Assembly: GCA_029962745.1 (NCBI GenBank)
Contig: CM057151.1
Location: forward strand, 623,298-687,297
DNA: 64,000 bases
DNA from: Echinometra lucunter
Taxonomy: Eukaryota; Echinodermata; Echinoidea; Camarodonta; Echinometridae
Reading direction: 5' to 3'
Shown: one piece after another, positions 52,101 through 63,651 of the stretch
Numbering within the stretch: position 1 is the stretch's first letter
Layout of the letters: each line of letters opens with the position of its first letter
Made by a program: the position numbers and the translations under genes
Notes under the pieces: generated by a model
Database searches by the model: none
What the model saw: the letters and a program-made list of their open reading frames with translations, nothing else
What the model was told of the DNA's origin: nothing

Positions 52101-55100
52101 TGATTGAATAAGAAGAGTGGATAAGATTGGAAAGCAACCGTTGCGGTATTGGAGTGAGGTGTATTGAGAGCCCAATTAACCCAGCTAAGAATCCCTCACG
52201 TCAAGCTTGATCAGATGACATTCTCAGATAGCTTGTCAAGGAAATGTTTGTCTTGGAAGGATTCTTGTATTTCTCTCTGTCAAGGAGTGTTTTGAAAGTA
52301 GGCAAATGGAGTAGGGATAGTGAAGGGTCTCTCAGGTTCTACAGAGGTCTCCAAGCTATCACCAAAGATACCACAAGGTCACAAGAAAAGTTCCTTTTGT
52401 ACTTTCTCAGAAGCAAACTACTCTTAGCAACTCCAATGTATAACTTCTTTTTGTGAGAGGTCATATCTGTCTCTCTTCAAAGACGATGACAATCCTTTTC
52501 AAGCATATCATTCTTTTTAGTTCTTTTTCTCCTTTGAGGGAAAGAAACAGCTGGCATTGAAATCAGAATATATTTTTAGATTAGAAATCAAACATTTCTT
52601 TCTGTGTCCTAGTCTCTTGTGAATCATTTATGAAATATGATGTGAAAACTTGAAAGTCATCAAACTGCTTTCATATCAAGAACTCCCAGGCATGTGTGGA
52701 AAAAGAGGAATTGTTAGAACAGCTTAATTCAGCCTCGACCCAATTCTTCTGTAACATATTCTGGAAAAAAACTGTTAAAATATTGATCAGTAATTGATGC
52801 TTGACATTTAGATTAACCTTTGAAATTGGGTGAAATTGGAAGCATTGTCAACTTTTAAAAAAATGTTCATGGCTTAAAGGCCGCTTATCAAAGGTCTCAT
52901 CCCGCATCTTTGATTATCTTCTCTGCGACTGTTCTTTAACAATGGCTTTCCCGATGCCCTGTTGTTTTGTCTACGTAGAAATGGGAGGATCGGAGGGGAA
53001 AAGATGCTGAGCAGGAAAGATGCTAAAGGCTGCGTTCCAAATTGGCTCTGACTTTTAATAAGGTGCCTAAATGACTTGCATGGTTAAGATCTATATCACA
53101 AGCTGTGCAGTTAAAGGATAGTACTATTCTATGATTATGTCTGAAAAGAGACTACCTTAGCACCTGTAGAGAGGGGGGGGGGGGGGGGGAGGGCTCTGTT
53201 TTAGGCCTCTTTTGGTCGCCACCATTATCATACACCCTTGTCATCTTACCCACGACCCTTTCACACATGCTCAATGCCTTGTCTGCCTTCTAACTATTGA
53301 TTTGTTGATGGTGCGGCCCAACTTCCCAGCAAATATCGTCCAGCCGGCCATCATAATTGATCTGACGCCTGTTTGGAGGGGGCCATCGATTTCTCCCTCT
53401 CTCTTCTTTCTCTCTTCCCCTTCCTACTCTTCCACCTATTCTTTTCTCTTCTCTCTTGCCTATCCTTTTCTCATATGTTTCAGCTTAGTTCTCACCTCTC
53501 TGTATTTCTATTTTTTACATTCTTGTTGTTGTTAGTAGGTGAATTAACCTCTCTGTTTGAAACCTCAAATCCGAGATCTAATTCAATGATCTGGCACCCA
53601 GTTTGTCATGTAAGGTAATGCTGTTAAGGACAACCCATCTTCTGTCTTATAACATCAATCTTCATGGTCATCTCAGTCTATGTGACTTATGTTAAAGTTC
53701 TACATGTAAGCCTTTACTCTCTTTAGAAACAGCATATGTTGTCTTGTTCATGGTATATGAAGAGCACTGTTAGATCATTAAAAAGATTAAAATCATAGTT
53801 ATATAATCTCTCTCTATCAGTTCTTATTGACCTTGACTGTACCTGAAGTGGACTTCCTTTAAGACATAAATAAAAGTCATTTGAATAAAAGTCATTACAA
53901 TTATGACAAGAATCCAACAAACAAACTTCAAGTTCTTAATTTTTTTAGTCTCATTACAACCAGGGTAAGAATGTATTTTTAGTCCCCAAAAATATATGAA
54001 AACATTATGTGTTTGGAGCCAGAAGGGCATTAAATCTGGATGAAATGATATGAGTTAATGCCCTTCTGGCTCTGAACAGACAATATATAAATTACTCTGT
54101 AAGTGCAGATCATGTCAGATCACTTAGTTGATGTATTGTAGAATATGTCTTATCTGACAAAAGTAATTCTCTTTCTCATTTTGTTTTGGGTAGATCATAT
54201 TTAGACGGGACAATTCAGCAAGATAATGTCTCTCATTTTGATAATAAACATGTCACATTACCAGCGGGATACTTTAAATTAGTGAGTACCTATGAAGGAA
54301 GGTAATATCGTCTTCAAGCTGTGTATGAGGAGCATCTTGAACTTCCTGAAAGCTCTTCAAATTCAGAATTGGTAATTTTCAGCAGCTATCAGTGACAAGA
54401 TTGAATGTACAAATTCATTCCTCTTTGATGCAAGTGTGTGCCTGGAATAAATTACCATTATGATGAAGTCTTCTTAATTGTATATGCAGTTTAGATTCCT
54501 GTACTTCAGTTTGAATTATTTACATAAAACAAAATGTTGACTTATAGATCAAATAGATACATGATAAAAACTATGAAGATGTATACGATTTGGTAGAGAT
54601 TTGGTGATATCTATCGTCATGATAGTAAATAAGATCATATTTTCTCACATATTAGAATAGTACAATGAAAATTGTCATCTATACCATGCATATAGTGCCT
54701 GTATAAATCTGATAATGTAATGATGAAGTATGTACAAAACAAACTGATTTTGCAGTTATTCCCTTGGAGCTTACTACATCCATTCTATGTGATCAGTTTA
54801 AATTTTTTTTTTTTCCTATTTTGTTTGAAGAAGGAAATAAATTCAGGGTAATCAATTTTGATCAAATACGCACTTTCAAGCAGTATACATGCATATATCT
54901 GTTCATCTTGCCTGAGCATCAACAAATTATACGACAGCAGCTAGATAATTTCTACTCCAGATTTATAGGTCATGATGATTGCTGATAGTATCTGTATTTC
55001 ATATTCCATAATTCCCAATTTGCTTGCATATAAATCACATCAGTATAGGGTGTGGGGTGGTTGTTTGCTTGTAATTAGAGCAATGAATTCCAATCTAGAA

Positions 55101-58100
55101 TCATATCAATCTCATAACCCTTTTTTTTTAAATTTGGTGTGTCTAGTATATCTACACAAATATAGTGTCTAAAAGTGCATTTAGACGATAAGAAAGAAAA
55201 TGAAACTTACATCAAGCAAGTAAGAATCGTAAGAGTTAGGTTTGTTCGTCAACTTACAGTGGTCTTTCCAGAAGTACTTTTTTGTGTTGTTTTTTGAAAA
55301 GTACAAAAACAAGTCCTACATACTAATGTGTGGCAAGCTGTTAGTATCATATTCACTGTGAGAATGCTTGAGTTTGGTCGTAAATGATGGACTTGAGTGA
55401 GGAATACTATATCTCTAGTGGCGTCTTGTATGGTGATTGATGAATGAAGTACCCTTCACTTGCAGAATTCTTCTGACAAAGAAATGTAACTGAGACGGAG
55501 AGCAACAACTTGTATGTCCCTTTATAACCCTATCTCACTATTGTTAACAGTGAACTTCTAATGTGCAAATATTCTCCTCTTTACTTTTTCACCATGTCCA
55601 TAATTGGAGATAATGTTCATCTTTATGCATATTTCTAGGAAGGGAGGAAGTGAAAGAAAATAGTCAAGTGTTGAAGGTTCAGTTCTGGGTTTAAGTTTTT
55701 TGCATTTTCTCATGTTTTTCCTAAGATTGAGATGGAAATATGTGACAGAAAGCACTCAAGAAATTCATACTTGAGTCAAAATGGCATAATTTCTTTCTTG
55801 TAGCCGTGAAAGGTGGCAAGTGCAATGTCCGGACATGACTTTTTGAGATGGTCCTGTGAATTCCAGCCTGTGAAGATACATGTAGGCAATGGAATGGATA
55901 CACACTACTTGAGTGTGAAAGAGTGAGGTCATGTGACTATGAATTCAACATCTTTGGTAGCGTGGATGAACCGGTAGAGGTGTGAGGTGAGAAGGTTTAA
56001 ATCTAGCGTCAAAAACATCCAACCCCGGGTTCATCTAGGATGGCCGGTGTGTGGCAAAGCTGGCACGGCTCGCGGCACAACGTGTCGCTAATCACATTAC
56101 CCCCGCAGCAGACGCATGTTCAGCGGCAGGTGTGGTTGCCACGCGACACGCAGACGACTGCATTCGATTTCACCCCGGCCTCTCATATACCAACTCCTCT
56201 TCAAAACGATCTCAACCAAACCACATTTGGAGCTAGTTGTTGCATTATTCATGTGAGACTAGATATACAGAGTCTAGACCCAAGAGCTTTATGGGTGCAG
56301 GGTAACCACTGATCCTTCCATCATAATAACCACTCATCTTTGCATCCATCTATGCATCATAATGCTTTGTTAGATCATAGTACAGCTATAGTATCTTCAA
56401 TACATTATTGAAATACCAGTACTCAAAAGCTGCTAGAGTCCGTCCTATATAGCATCCTGAAGTTATTTCTCCTCGTCTTGTTCATAACCAAGCTGGTATT
56501 AGATGATGGTTTCCCAGGGCTTGTCTTATGTAACAGATTACCCTTTGACGTGGCTTTCTCAAGCAGCACCATTGTGAGTTAACAGTATCACTGATACTAT
56601 ACAACTTTAAAGTGTACAGAAGCAGTATGGCATGAACAGAAGTTTTGGTCAAATTCATCTGTCTCTATTATTGAATTTAGAAATGATGGAGAAAATCATT
56701 ACCAAACAAGAATGATAGATAGATTGTGTTATATATTGCAATTGCAGTAAAATAAAATAAAACTTTAAGGACCATTCTTATGCTTTCCATTCATCATTCA
56801 TGCTCTCCTGCAAGACACATAATCATTTCCATGTGATGGAAAAAATACATCTATTAATGACATATCAGTTTAAATTTTATATCATTGTAAAGAGAGTTTT
56901 AATGTGATATTTCATAGAAATGGAATGAATCTTTATGTAAGGCTAAGCAGTTTGGATGGATATTTGACAGGAAAAATAAATCAACAAATTTGGTATGCAT
57001 AAAAAGGTCATCTGTTCCCTTGTCTGTTCTCTTTTTTCTTTTTTTTTAATGTACCAAAAATGAAATGCAGTTAACATTTTTATAAGATTCTGCTATAGTG
57101 AACATCTTTACCTGGCAACGGATTATCTCATGTTAATACTTTATCTCTTTGCTTTCTCTTTTTCTTTCTCCTTTTTTTGCCCTCACCTTCATTTCTTCAC
57201 TTGTCTCTCCCTTTCCCTTGCTTACTTTTTTACCCAATTCCTTTTTCTTCAAATTTCAGTACTTTCCCCGAGAACGGGTTCTTCATCGTTCTTTTCTTTT
57301 TGCTCCAATTGGCTGGAAGCTTAATTGGATTTAGGACTGTGCCAGATTGACAGTTGGTATGTTTTTCTTTGCCTTCTCAAAGCCTTGCATTCCCCAAGCG
57401 GTGCCAACTCAAAGCCTCCCTCTTTGGAGAGTATATTCTAAAGACAGAGAATAAAATCCACCTCGGTTCGTTGTCTCATTTGAAATATGATACTTGTCAT
57501 CTATAGAACAATCAGGAATATATGAATAGCATCGAAGACCTTGGAGGAGAATTCATGTTCAACATGTATAGGATAAAAGATATCAGCCTATGGGTATGGA
57601 TGAGTTTATTAAAAGCATTCAGAATATGCACAGTTACAGAGCTTAGTTAAGACTTACGCACTGCTAATGGTGAATGCGCATTTTAAGAAGAGAAGTCTGC
57701 TTTCTAAAATCTCAAAAGCATTTTGATTTTCCCCTAGGGACCTTAAAATACCTAAGTGGTTTTAATCAACAGAGCGTGATTCCAATATATTGGAGGGCTC
57801 TTTTGCAAAAACCATCAAATGGGAGAGTTTTAAACAAAATGGTATCCCCAGGGGTTTTAATCGATATTTAGATATAACCCTAGAAACTGAAATACGAGGA
57901 AAAGGCTATTCTTATCTCGAGTGTCGTGTCTTCGATGCTATTTCTTTGTCAATTACTTTGACTTTTTCTCATTCAACTTAAATTATACTTTCTCCTTTTA
58001 TTTCTTGTATATTCTTTATGACGAAGTTTAACTTTTCAGTTCCAGCACATGAAGAAACTTGGATTCCATTGTCGTACCTGGAAAGCTCTGTTTTTTTTTA

Positions 58101-59579
58101 GATCAATGTGAACCTTGACCTTTAATGACCCAGTTTCGTCCATTTTCTTTCTGATGCAATCTTGTTCTTGTGACCTTAGTTCAAGCTATTAAACATTTCA
58201 TTTGAAGATTGTAATCAGTGTTCAAACCTCTCACAGTATCAACAAGATAGGTATCTCTAAGGTCATGTTTTATTCAACCATCGTTGTTTAGATGTTGCAG
58301 TACCCGTGTCAGTATTCTAACATTTAAGCACTGTGACATTTGTGGAAGGAAAGTCAATAATAATAGAAGGACATGATTTGAATGTTAAAATGTTTTTCTG
58401 TCTTGATGATGTTGTCATACATCTACCTTGGGACTTACTTAGCTTCCCAGTCGTATCTGATGCAAAGCGGTCAATGCCTTCAAGCTTTCTCTTCACTCAA
58501 AATCTATTCATCTTCAACAAATGGCTATTTTAGATTTTAACCTTGTACCTCCTCCTTATATTCAGTCATTCAATGATGCATAAGCCATATTAGCTCTTTT
58601 GCTTCAGCTTTTTTTGTTCTGTGAAATGGTAGTGTTTTCACATCTAAGTTAGATTATTGTGAAAGTTCACTCTTGATATTTGAGATTCTCATTATAAACA
58701 AGCTAAAAGGCCTTTTCAACAAGCTGCCCTTCCTTTCTTTACAGAACATTTTGATGTTATTCTTTACCATTTTAGATGGCTTTTTTGAAAGTTTTGTGTG
58801 TTTAATGTCATTCTTATATTTCTTCATTGAAACATGATAGTGGTATCAAGTTTCTTATCTTATTTTAATTGAGTCTATGCATTCGCATTCTTTATCCTTG
58901 ACTAATATCTTGTGACATGTGTGTCCACATTGGTCTCTGAGGGAGAGTTGTTGTTTATCTTGTCAGTATCACTTAGCATCTTGACTTCATGTCTTTGGAG
59001 AAAAGAAACCACCTGGAATGAAAAACATTCATGCCAACATATCAAAACAAATGCATTACCTCAGGGAGTAACCAATCGAAATATAATATTATTGGTATTT
59101 ATGGAATATGAAATGTAATTCTCTCTAGAGATGGTGATATTTGTTATAATACCATCCCAAGTCAGTGCTAGGGTTTATGGCCAAGAATGGTGTTTGCATC
59201 TGTAATATGGAGTGGCGAATTGGGGAGCATAGGTGAGTGCTCCAGTGCAAGCAGCCTAATGCTCGTGAAATAATTCATGCGTAATGTTCCTGCATGCACC
59301 ATAGATAAGCAGCCTTCAGGGCGTCTACTAACTCTTCTCTCATATTTCCCTTAAATCCAAAGTTGGGAGAGAAAGGGGGGGGGGAATGAGGGATAGAGAG
59401 AGAGGGGGGGGGGGATGCTAGGGGGAGAAAATAGAGAGGTGTAGACTATAGAGAGGCATGCAGAGAGGAAAAACTGGGGAAGAAAGTAAGGGAGAATGGA
59501 GGTGAAGGAAATTGACTTTTTAAAGAGAAAAATGGATAGGAATTGTATTAAGAAGGATATTTTCTCAGGTTAACAGTTT
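48084..59579. repeat. Contig-overlap duplication B, copy 2 (start of contig 3)
   Basis: This 11,496-bp segment matches 36041-47583. Its first 1.58 kb (48084-49662) also matches the end of contig 1 (26248-27820), so that part is present three times. It contains counterparts of every tract named in copy 1, including purine-rich tracts at about 51080-51350 and 59370-59470, poly-G at 53173-53189 and the CpG-rich patch at 56021-56195. No gene is visible. Confidence 0.93.
56021..56195. other. CpG-rich patch, copy 2
   Basis: Counterpart of 44030-44210. Nearly the same bases, but with single-base indels that break the frame of the first copy into two shorter frames (56040-56312 and 56051-56236). Confidence 0.45.
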
Positions 59580-60343
59580 TCCTAAAGAAAGAAAAATATA
59601 CTTGCATTGGAAGTGAACTAAATAAATGTGTATTTCAGGATTTATTTCATTTCACCTGAGATTTAAGAAGGGAAGGCCAAGTCAGTGTGACGTGCAATTG
59701 CATTAGTCACCTCATTGCCTAAAATTTTTTCTTTTCCCCTACTTTTATTTTCTGATATGCAATCTCTATGTTTTTATATATCTATTTATTGATTCACTTT
59801 TCCTCTATACTTGTCGTTTGTCTTTGTTTTTCTATAATTTATTTGTTCAAAATCAGACATATTAACTCTTTGTTCAGTATACAGTAATGCTCCTCATGCT
59901 TTCAGCAGAAGGGCTCTATAAACACAGGTCAAGAGGTTTCTCAGCTTATGCTTTCAGCTTGTATGATGTTTATAAGAAAAGACCGACTAGGTATTCGACA
60001 GAGAAACCACACTTTCATGTATTATATGGAATAAGAGAAGAACAAACTTGAGTGGAGCATTAAAATATGCAAACACCTGTTGTGGCTTCGAGTGCAGTGC
60101 ATCATAAAAGGGCATGAGACAGTGAAGAAATAAAAATCAATTCCGCTGTTGAAATCATGGTTTGAGAATCCTTGGCAAGACTATGACAGTAAGCTTCACC
60201 TGAATAGTCGTATTAACCCCCAGTCAATGAACCTTAAGCAAGCTAGTCTACCATCATCCAAACCTGTATCATTCCGACATGTCCTTCATCACTCGCACAA
60301 TGAAGGGTTCAAGAAATTCCCACTATGCAAAAAAAATGCATAA
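59580..60343. other. Intronic sequence without genes (single copy)
   Basis: First single-copy sequence of contig 3. AT-rich; no element or coding signal that I can support. Confidence 0.55.
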
Positions 60344-60733
60344 AGGTGCTTTCACACCTACCTGATCAAGAAAAATAACTGTAAACTACATGAACTTTTT
60401 CAGGCCCTGAAATACCCAGTAATTATTTCATGCTTTCACACCTACCTGAAACAGACCTTCACAGGAAAGTTCTAGTACTTATAAGCATAAGGTCCATAGA
60501 AGTTCTCGTAATTTGCTTTCACATTACAAATATCAGGAAATATCCCTGCGACCTTGGAGAAAATACCTGGAACTAGAGAAAGTACCTACTAAACTTCAGG
60601 TATTTTTCTTTGGGGATATTACTAGAACTTTTGTTTCACACTGGCAAAATACCTGGTATTTTCTGATCGGGGTAGAATACTGGATCAGAAAATACCAGGT
60701 ATTTTTCCTGATGGGGTAGGTGTGAAAGCGCCT
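60344..60733. mobile_element. Candidate MITE with 33-bp terminal inverted repeats and TAA target site
   Basis: The left end AGGTGCTTTCACACCTACCT (60344 onward) and the reverse complement of the right end AGGCGCTTTCACACCTACCC (60733 backward) match at 29 of 33 positions. TAA flanks both ends (60341-60343 and 60734-60736). A 3-bp TWA target-site duplication is characteristic of PIF/Harbinger elements, so that is the most likely superfamily. The 390-bp element has no transposase. The first 19 bp after AGG (TGCTTTCACACCTACCTGA) recur in direct orientation at 60431-60449. A perfect 23-bp inverted repeat (60646-60668 and 60683-60705, 14-nt loop) abuts the right terminus. The open frame at 60513-60719 lies wholly inside and is a by-product. 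Confidence 0.72.
60646..60705. repeat. Perfect 23-bp-stem hairpin inside the MITE
   Basis: The arm 60646-60668 (centre ACCTGGT) is the exact reverse complement of 60683-60705, with a 14-nt loop at 60669-60682. Transcribed within the plexin intron, either strand would fold into a stem of pre-miRNA-like length. No expression evidence is available. Confidence 0.8.
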
Positions 60734-62572
60734 TAAGATGTTAAAATCACTTCTCCTTCTCAGATTTTGTAAGGGGATTTAAATTTTTCATATGACTCTA
60801 ATATAGGTAAGATGCACCTAGGTGGTTATGGTTATGTTATGGAATCATGTTCGTCAGTTTTTAGATTAACCTCTGAGCTGTATTCAAATGTTGCTTTTAT
60901 ACACCACAATATTTTTTGCTCATGTAGACGGCAATAATTATGGACAATATCTGCTTACTTCTTTGGTATTCATGAAATGAGAGTGAAAAACTTATGAAAA
61001 TCTGCCCGAGATGCTTGAATGTTACTGGGTATTTTTAATGATTGTAGAATGTCCTTAGACTCACCCTGAAGAAGTTCATGAGACCATCAACTCCAAGAGG
61101 GCCATTAAGAATTCATAGTGTGTCAGCATAGTGGCGTGAAGCTCGTTTGCTGCACAAAACAGAGCCCTAGATAATCATAAAGATAATTTCAGTATTCACA
61201 CCTCCAGTAGGGGCTGTCTCTTGCTGGTGTAGAAGGGTGTCTATTTTAAGAGTTTAATAAGGAGCACAAAAAGATGGATATAGGCCTATCTCAGGGTCCA
61301 AATGGCAAACACTGCAACTGGCACTCAGTACAAAAAAATAACAACTAGCATTTTTATTTACAATATTCATATTGGTATTTTGTAAGCACTAGATGTCTGG
61401 TGTATCAACACAGATATAACTTAGTGATAAGATACATACTCTCATAGACAGCATTTCATCCTCAGTTGTGCTTCTCAATCCAGGTGCAGGTCATTAAACT
61501 GGAAAAATTCCTATCCAGGGCATTAGCACTGGAGGTTTATGAGTGTTGATGTGTAAAAGCATTTTATTTAAAGCTGTACGCCAAGCCAGTATCGGAATTT
61601 GTGAATACATGTACATCAATTTATAAAAAGACGTATGATAAATGTGGGCTGTATGAACCTTTTTGTCATTAATGTATTTATCTTAAATTGTTTTGGACTT
61701 TTAGTAGTATATTTAACTGAAATTGTTCTTGACTTTAGATATTTCTGATTTCTATGTAGTACCATTTGTGGCTCCAGGGATATGGAATTTTAAGTGCACT
61801 GTCACAATTCACACCTTTACCGTCCCATATACTCACTTGTGCGTTGGCCCCTTGAGTGGCCATGCTTATCTTCTATAGGGAGAAGACAGAGAGAGAGAAG
61901 AGGATTTGAAGTACAGAATATGAAAACACTCGCATAGGGATGCTCAAATAACTCTCAATATTTATCTCCTTCTTGATGCTGCATCTCTGTAGACTTGTTC
62001 ATTTGTTATCTTATTAAATGTTGATTTCAGGCTAAAGTGTTTTGACTTTGGCTTAAATTCCAGGGAGAATCTCATGAATAGCAAATAACTCATAAATTTT
62101 TAAAGTCTACAATGTTCTTGTTTTGTCAAAATACTACCCAAACTATGTTGAGCTCTTGAGAGACATTGCATCCTGTAAGTGACTCCATGTTGCATGTGTG
62201 CTGGCTTAGAGCTATGGTTTATCAATATCATTTACTTAAGAAAATATTCAGGCAAAATGATTAGTGTTTGTTGTGTGAAGAGGAAAAATGCCTCATTTGT
62301 ATATGTATTTCTTATAAATGTATTTACAGTTTACAAACCATAAAAGAAATGAAACCATAAACAAAAAGCAAGAGCCACCCCCCCCCCCCCCCCCCCAAAA
62401 GCAAGCCTCTTAACAAAAACTGATTTTATCTATTTCTATTGCATGGTAATGATAATCATGATTTATTTGTAATCTCTCTTATTCTAATCCACTTTTTCTT
62501 ATTATTTTTGATACTATGAAGTTGGGGATGTTGGTGACCTTTACAGTAATTCTCCCTTTTTATATCTTACAG
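60734..62572. other. Intron end before exon 2; 19-nt poly-C at 62378-62396
   Basis: Gene-free AT-rich sequence. It includes a run of 19 C at 62378-62396 and ends in a pyrimidine-rich acceptor tract followed by CAG at 62570-62572. Confidence 0.6.
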
Positions 62573-62708
62573 ATGTACAAGATTAGACAATGCAGAGTGC
62601 CCTGATTCTAGAAACCTTGAAACTCGTCGCTGGTTAGGTTGGAAAGACCAATGTATTGACATCAAAGAAGTTGAACCTCCTAGTACTCCAACAGATACTA
62701 GTAGAGAG
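62573..62708 (+). CDS. Plexin exon: second half of PSI domain
   Basis: This 136-bp exon completes the Arg codon begun at 564-565 and encodes 45 further codons, ending in phase 0 before a GTAAGA donor at 62709. The peptide starts RCTRLDNAECPDSRN, contains RRWLGWKDQC, and ends with a Pro/Thr/Ser-rich linker (EVEPPSTPTDTSRE). It supplies the last three cysteines of the PSI domain, so that with exon 453-565 the pattern is C-x5-C-x2-C-x11-C-x2-C-x5-C-x7-C-x17-C, eight cysteines for four disulfides. The CTR after the CGWC segment and the Trp-x-x-Trp before the last Cys resemble plexin B family members more than plexin A. No internal stop or frameshift. Assignment to the plexin family is firm, and the subclass is a judgement from memory of family patterns. 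Confidence 0.9.
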
Positions 62709-63479
62709 GTAAGAACATTAACTACTGTAAATCATCATCTTTCTAGTCTCCTCCACTATGCTTTCCTTCCTTGACTTCCCCAATTTTTTCAAAGGGTTTA
62801 TAATTGCCAATTTTGCTTATTGCGGTAGGTCTAAATACACACCACGATGACCTACAGAGGCACATATGGTCAATCATGTGCATGTTTGACTTAGTTGATT
62901 TTTGCAATAAAAAAAGGGTTGCAAAAATATCTGACATGAAAATGTTGGCTGAAACGATACATTTGCCCAGTTGAATATTGGTTGAAAATAGAATTAGATA
63001 TTGTCTTATTGTTTTATGTCCCTTATCTTGGTCCCATTTTCTCCCCCTTTCTTTTTTTTTTCTTTGCACCTTCAAGAATGATTGATGAAATTGTTTGTTA
63101 CCATACAAAGAGGTAATACATGCAATGATTGATCTTTTTGTCAATGTAATTTGCAGTTGTGATATCTTATACTCGTATCATTCCCAAATATTCTGTTTCA
63201 CAGGTTTACCACATCAGGGCAATATTGTTTTGTTTATGATCTGAAGAATTTGTTCATTATACCCAGGGGTAATTTTCCTTTTAAGAGATTGTTTTACTTT
63301 TATATCTGACAACTTTACCTTCACTGTCAACCTATGCTTTCTGCACAGTGATTTTTCATACTTGATACATTTGTATAAAGTCAAGATCAAAGTGGTAGAT
63401 CAAAAGATAGTTATCAGAATGTAATGTTGTAATGTATGAATGATTAATAATAATGTTATGTTTTCAACTTTTGTTTCAG
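62709..63479 (+). other. Plexin intron (phase 0), 771 bp
   Basis: Short intron with a GTAAGA donor and an acceptor TTTTCAACTTTTGTTTCAG ending at 63479. A 133-residue open frame on the minus strand (62743-63144) has no recognisable domain and is taken as chance. Confidence 0.85.
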
Positions 63480-63651
63480 CTTGCCTTGAAAGTGACAAGC
63501 CTACCAAAACTGAAGCCAGGAGAATACTACAGTTGTTTGTTCAATAACTTTGGTAGAGAATTAGCGAGTGTTGATCAACAGGTTACCTATAACTCATCAA
63601 TCCTTAGATGTAACACACCACCAGTCAGTGCTATACCAGAAAGACCACAAG
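63480..63651 (+). CDS. Plexin exon: first plexin TIG/IPT-like domain, N-terminal part
   Basis: This 172-bp exon starts in phase 0 after CAG at 63477-63479 and ends in phase 1 before a GTAATG donor at 63652. It encodes 57 codons plus one base. The peptide begins LALKVTSLPKLKPGEYYSC and ends PPVSAIPERPQ. The V-T-x-L-P-x-L beta strand, the Cys at exon residue 19 in a YSCLF context and the second Cys at residue 44 in an LRCNTPP context match the first TIG-like domain after PSI1 in plexins. There the two cysteines are expected to form the domain disulfide. One N-glycosylation sequon (NSS) precedes the second Cys. The domain is extracellular stalk and does not itself bind semaphorin. The remainder of the domain must lie on the next exon, outside the window. 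Confidence 0.89.

Larger units (their letters stand above)
566..62572 (+). other. Very long plexin intron (inflated by assembly duplication)
   Basis: This is the intron between the two halves of the PSI domain. The donor is GTATGT at 566 and the acceptor is TTTTTATATCTTACAG ending at 62572. It is phase 2 and interrupts an Arg codon between the CGWC motif and the CTR motif. As assembled it is 62,007 bp including 1,000 N. Contig 2 (28321-47583) duplicates sequence present in contigs 1 and 3, so the real length is close to 40.2 kb (27,255 bp in contig 1 plus 12,910 bp of contig 3 from 49663). I found no exon with plexin-like coding inside it, and none is needed, because the flanking exons join into an uninterrupted PSI domain. 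Confidence 0.8.

Noticed and set aside
62743..63144. A 133-residue minus-strand gene in the short intron
   Set aside because: No recognisable domain and no promoter or splice support. It lies opposite a well-defined plexin intron.
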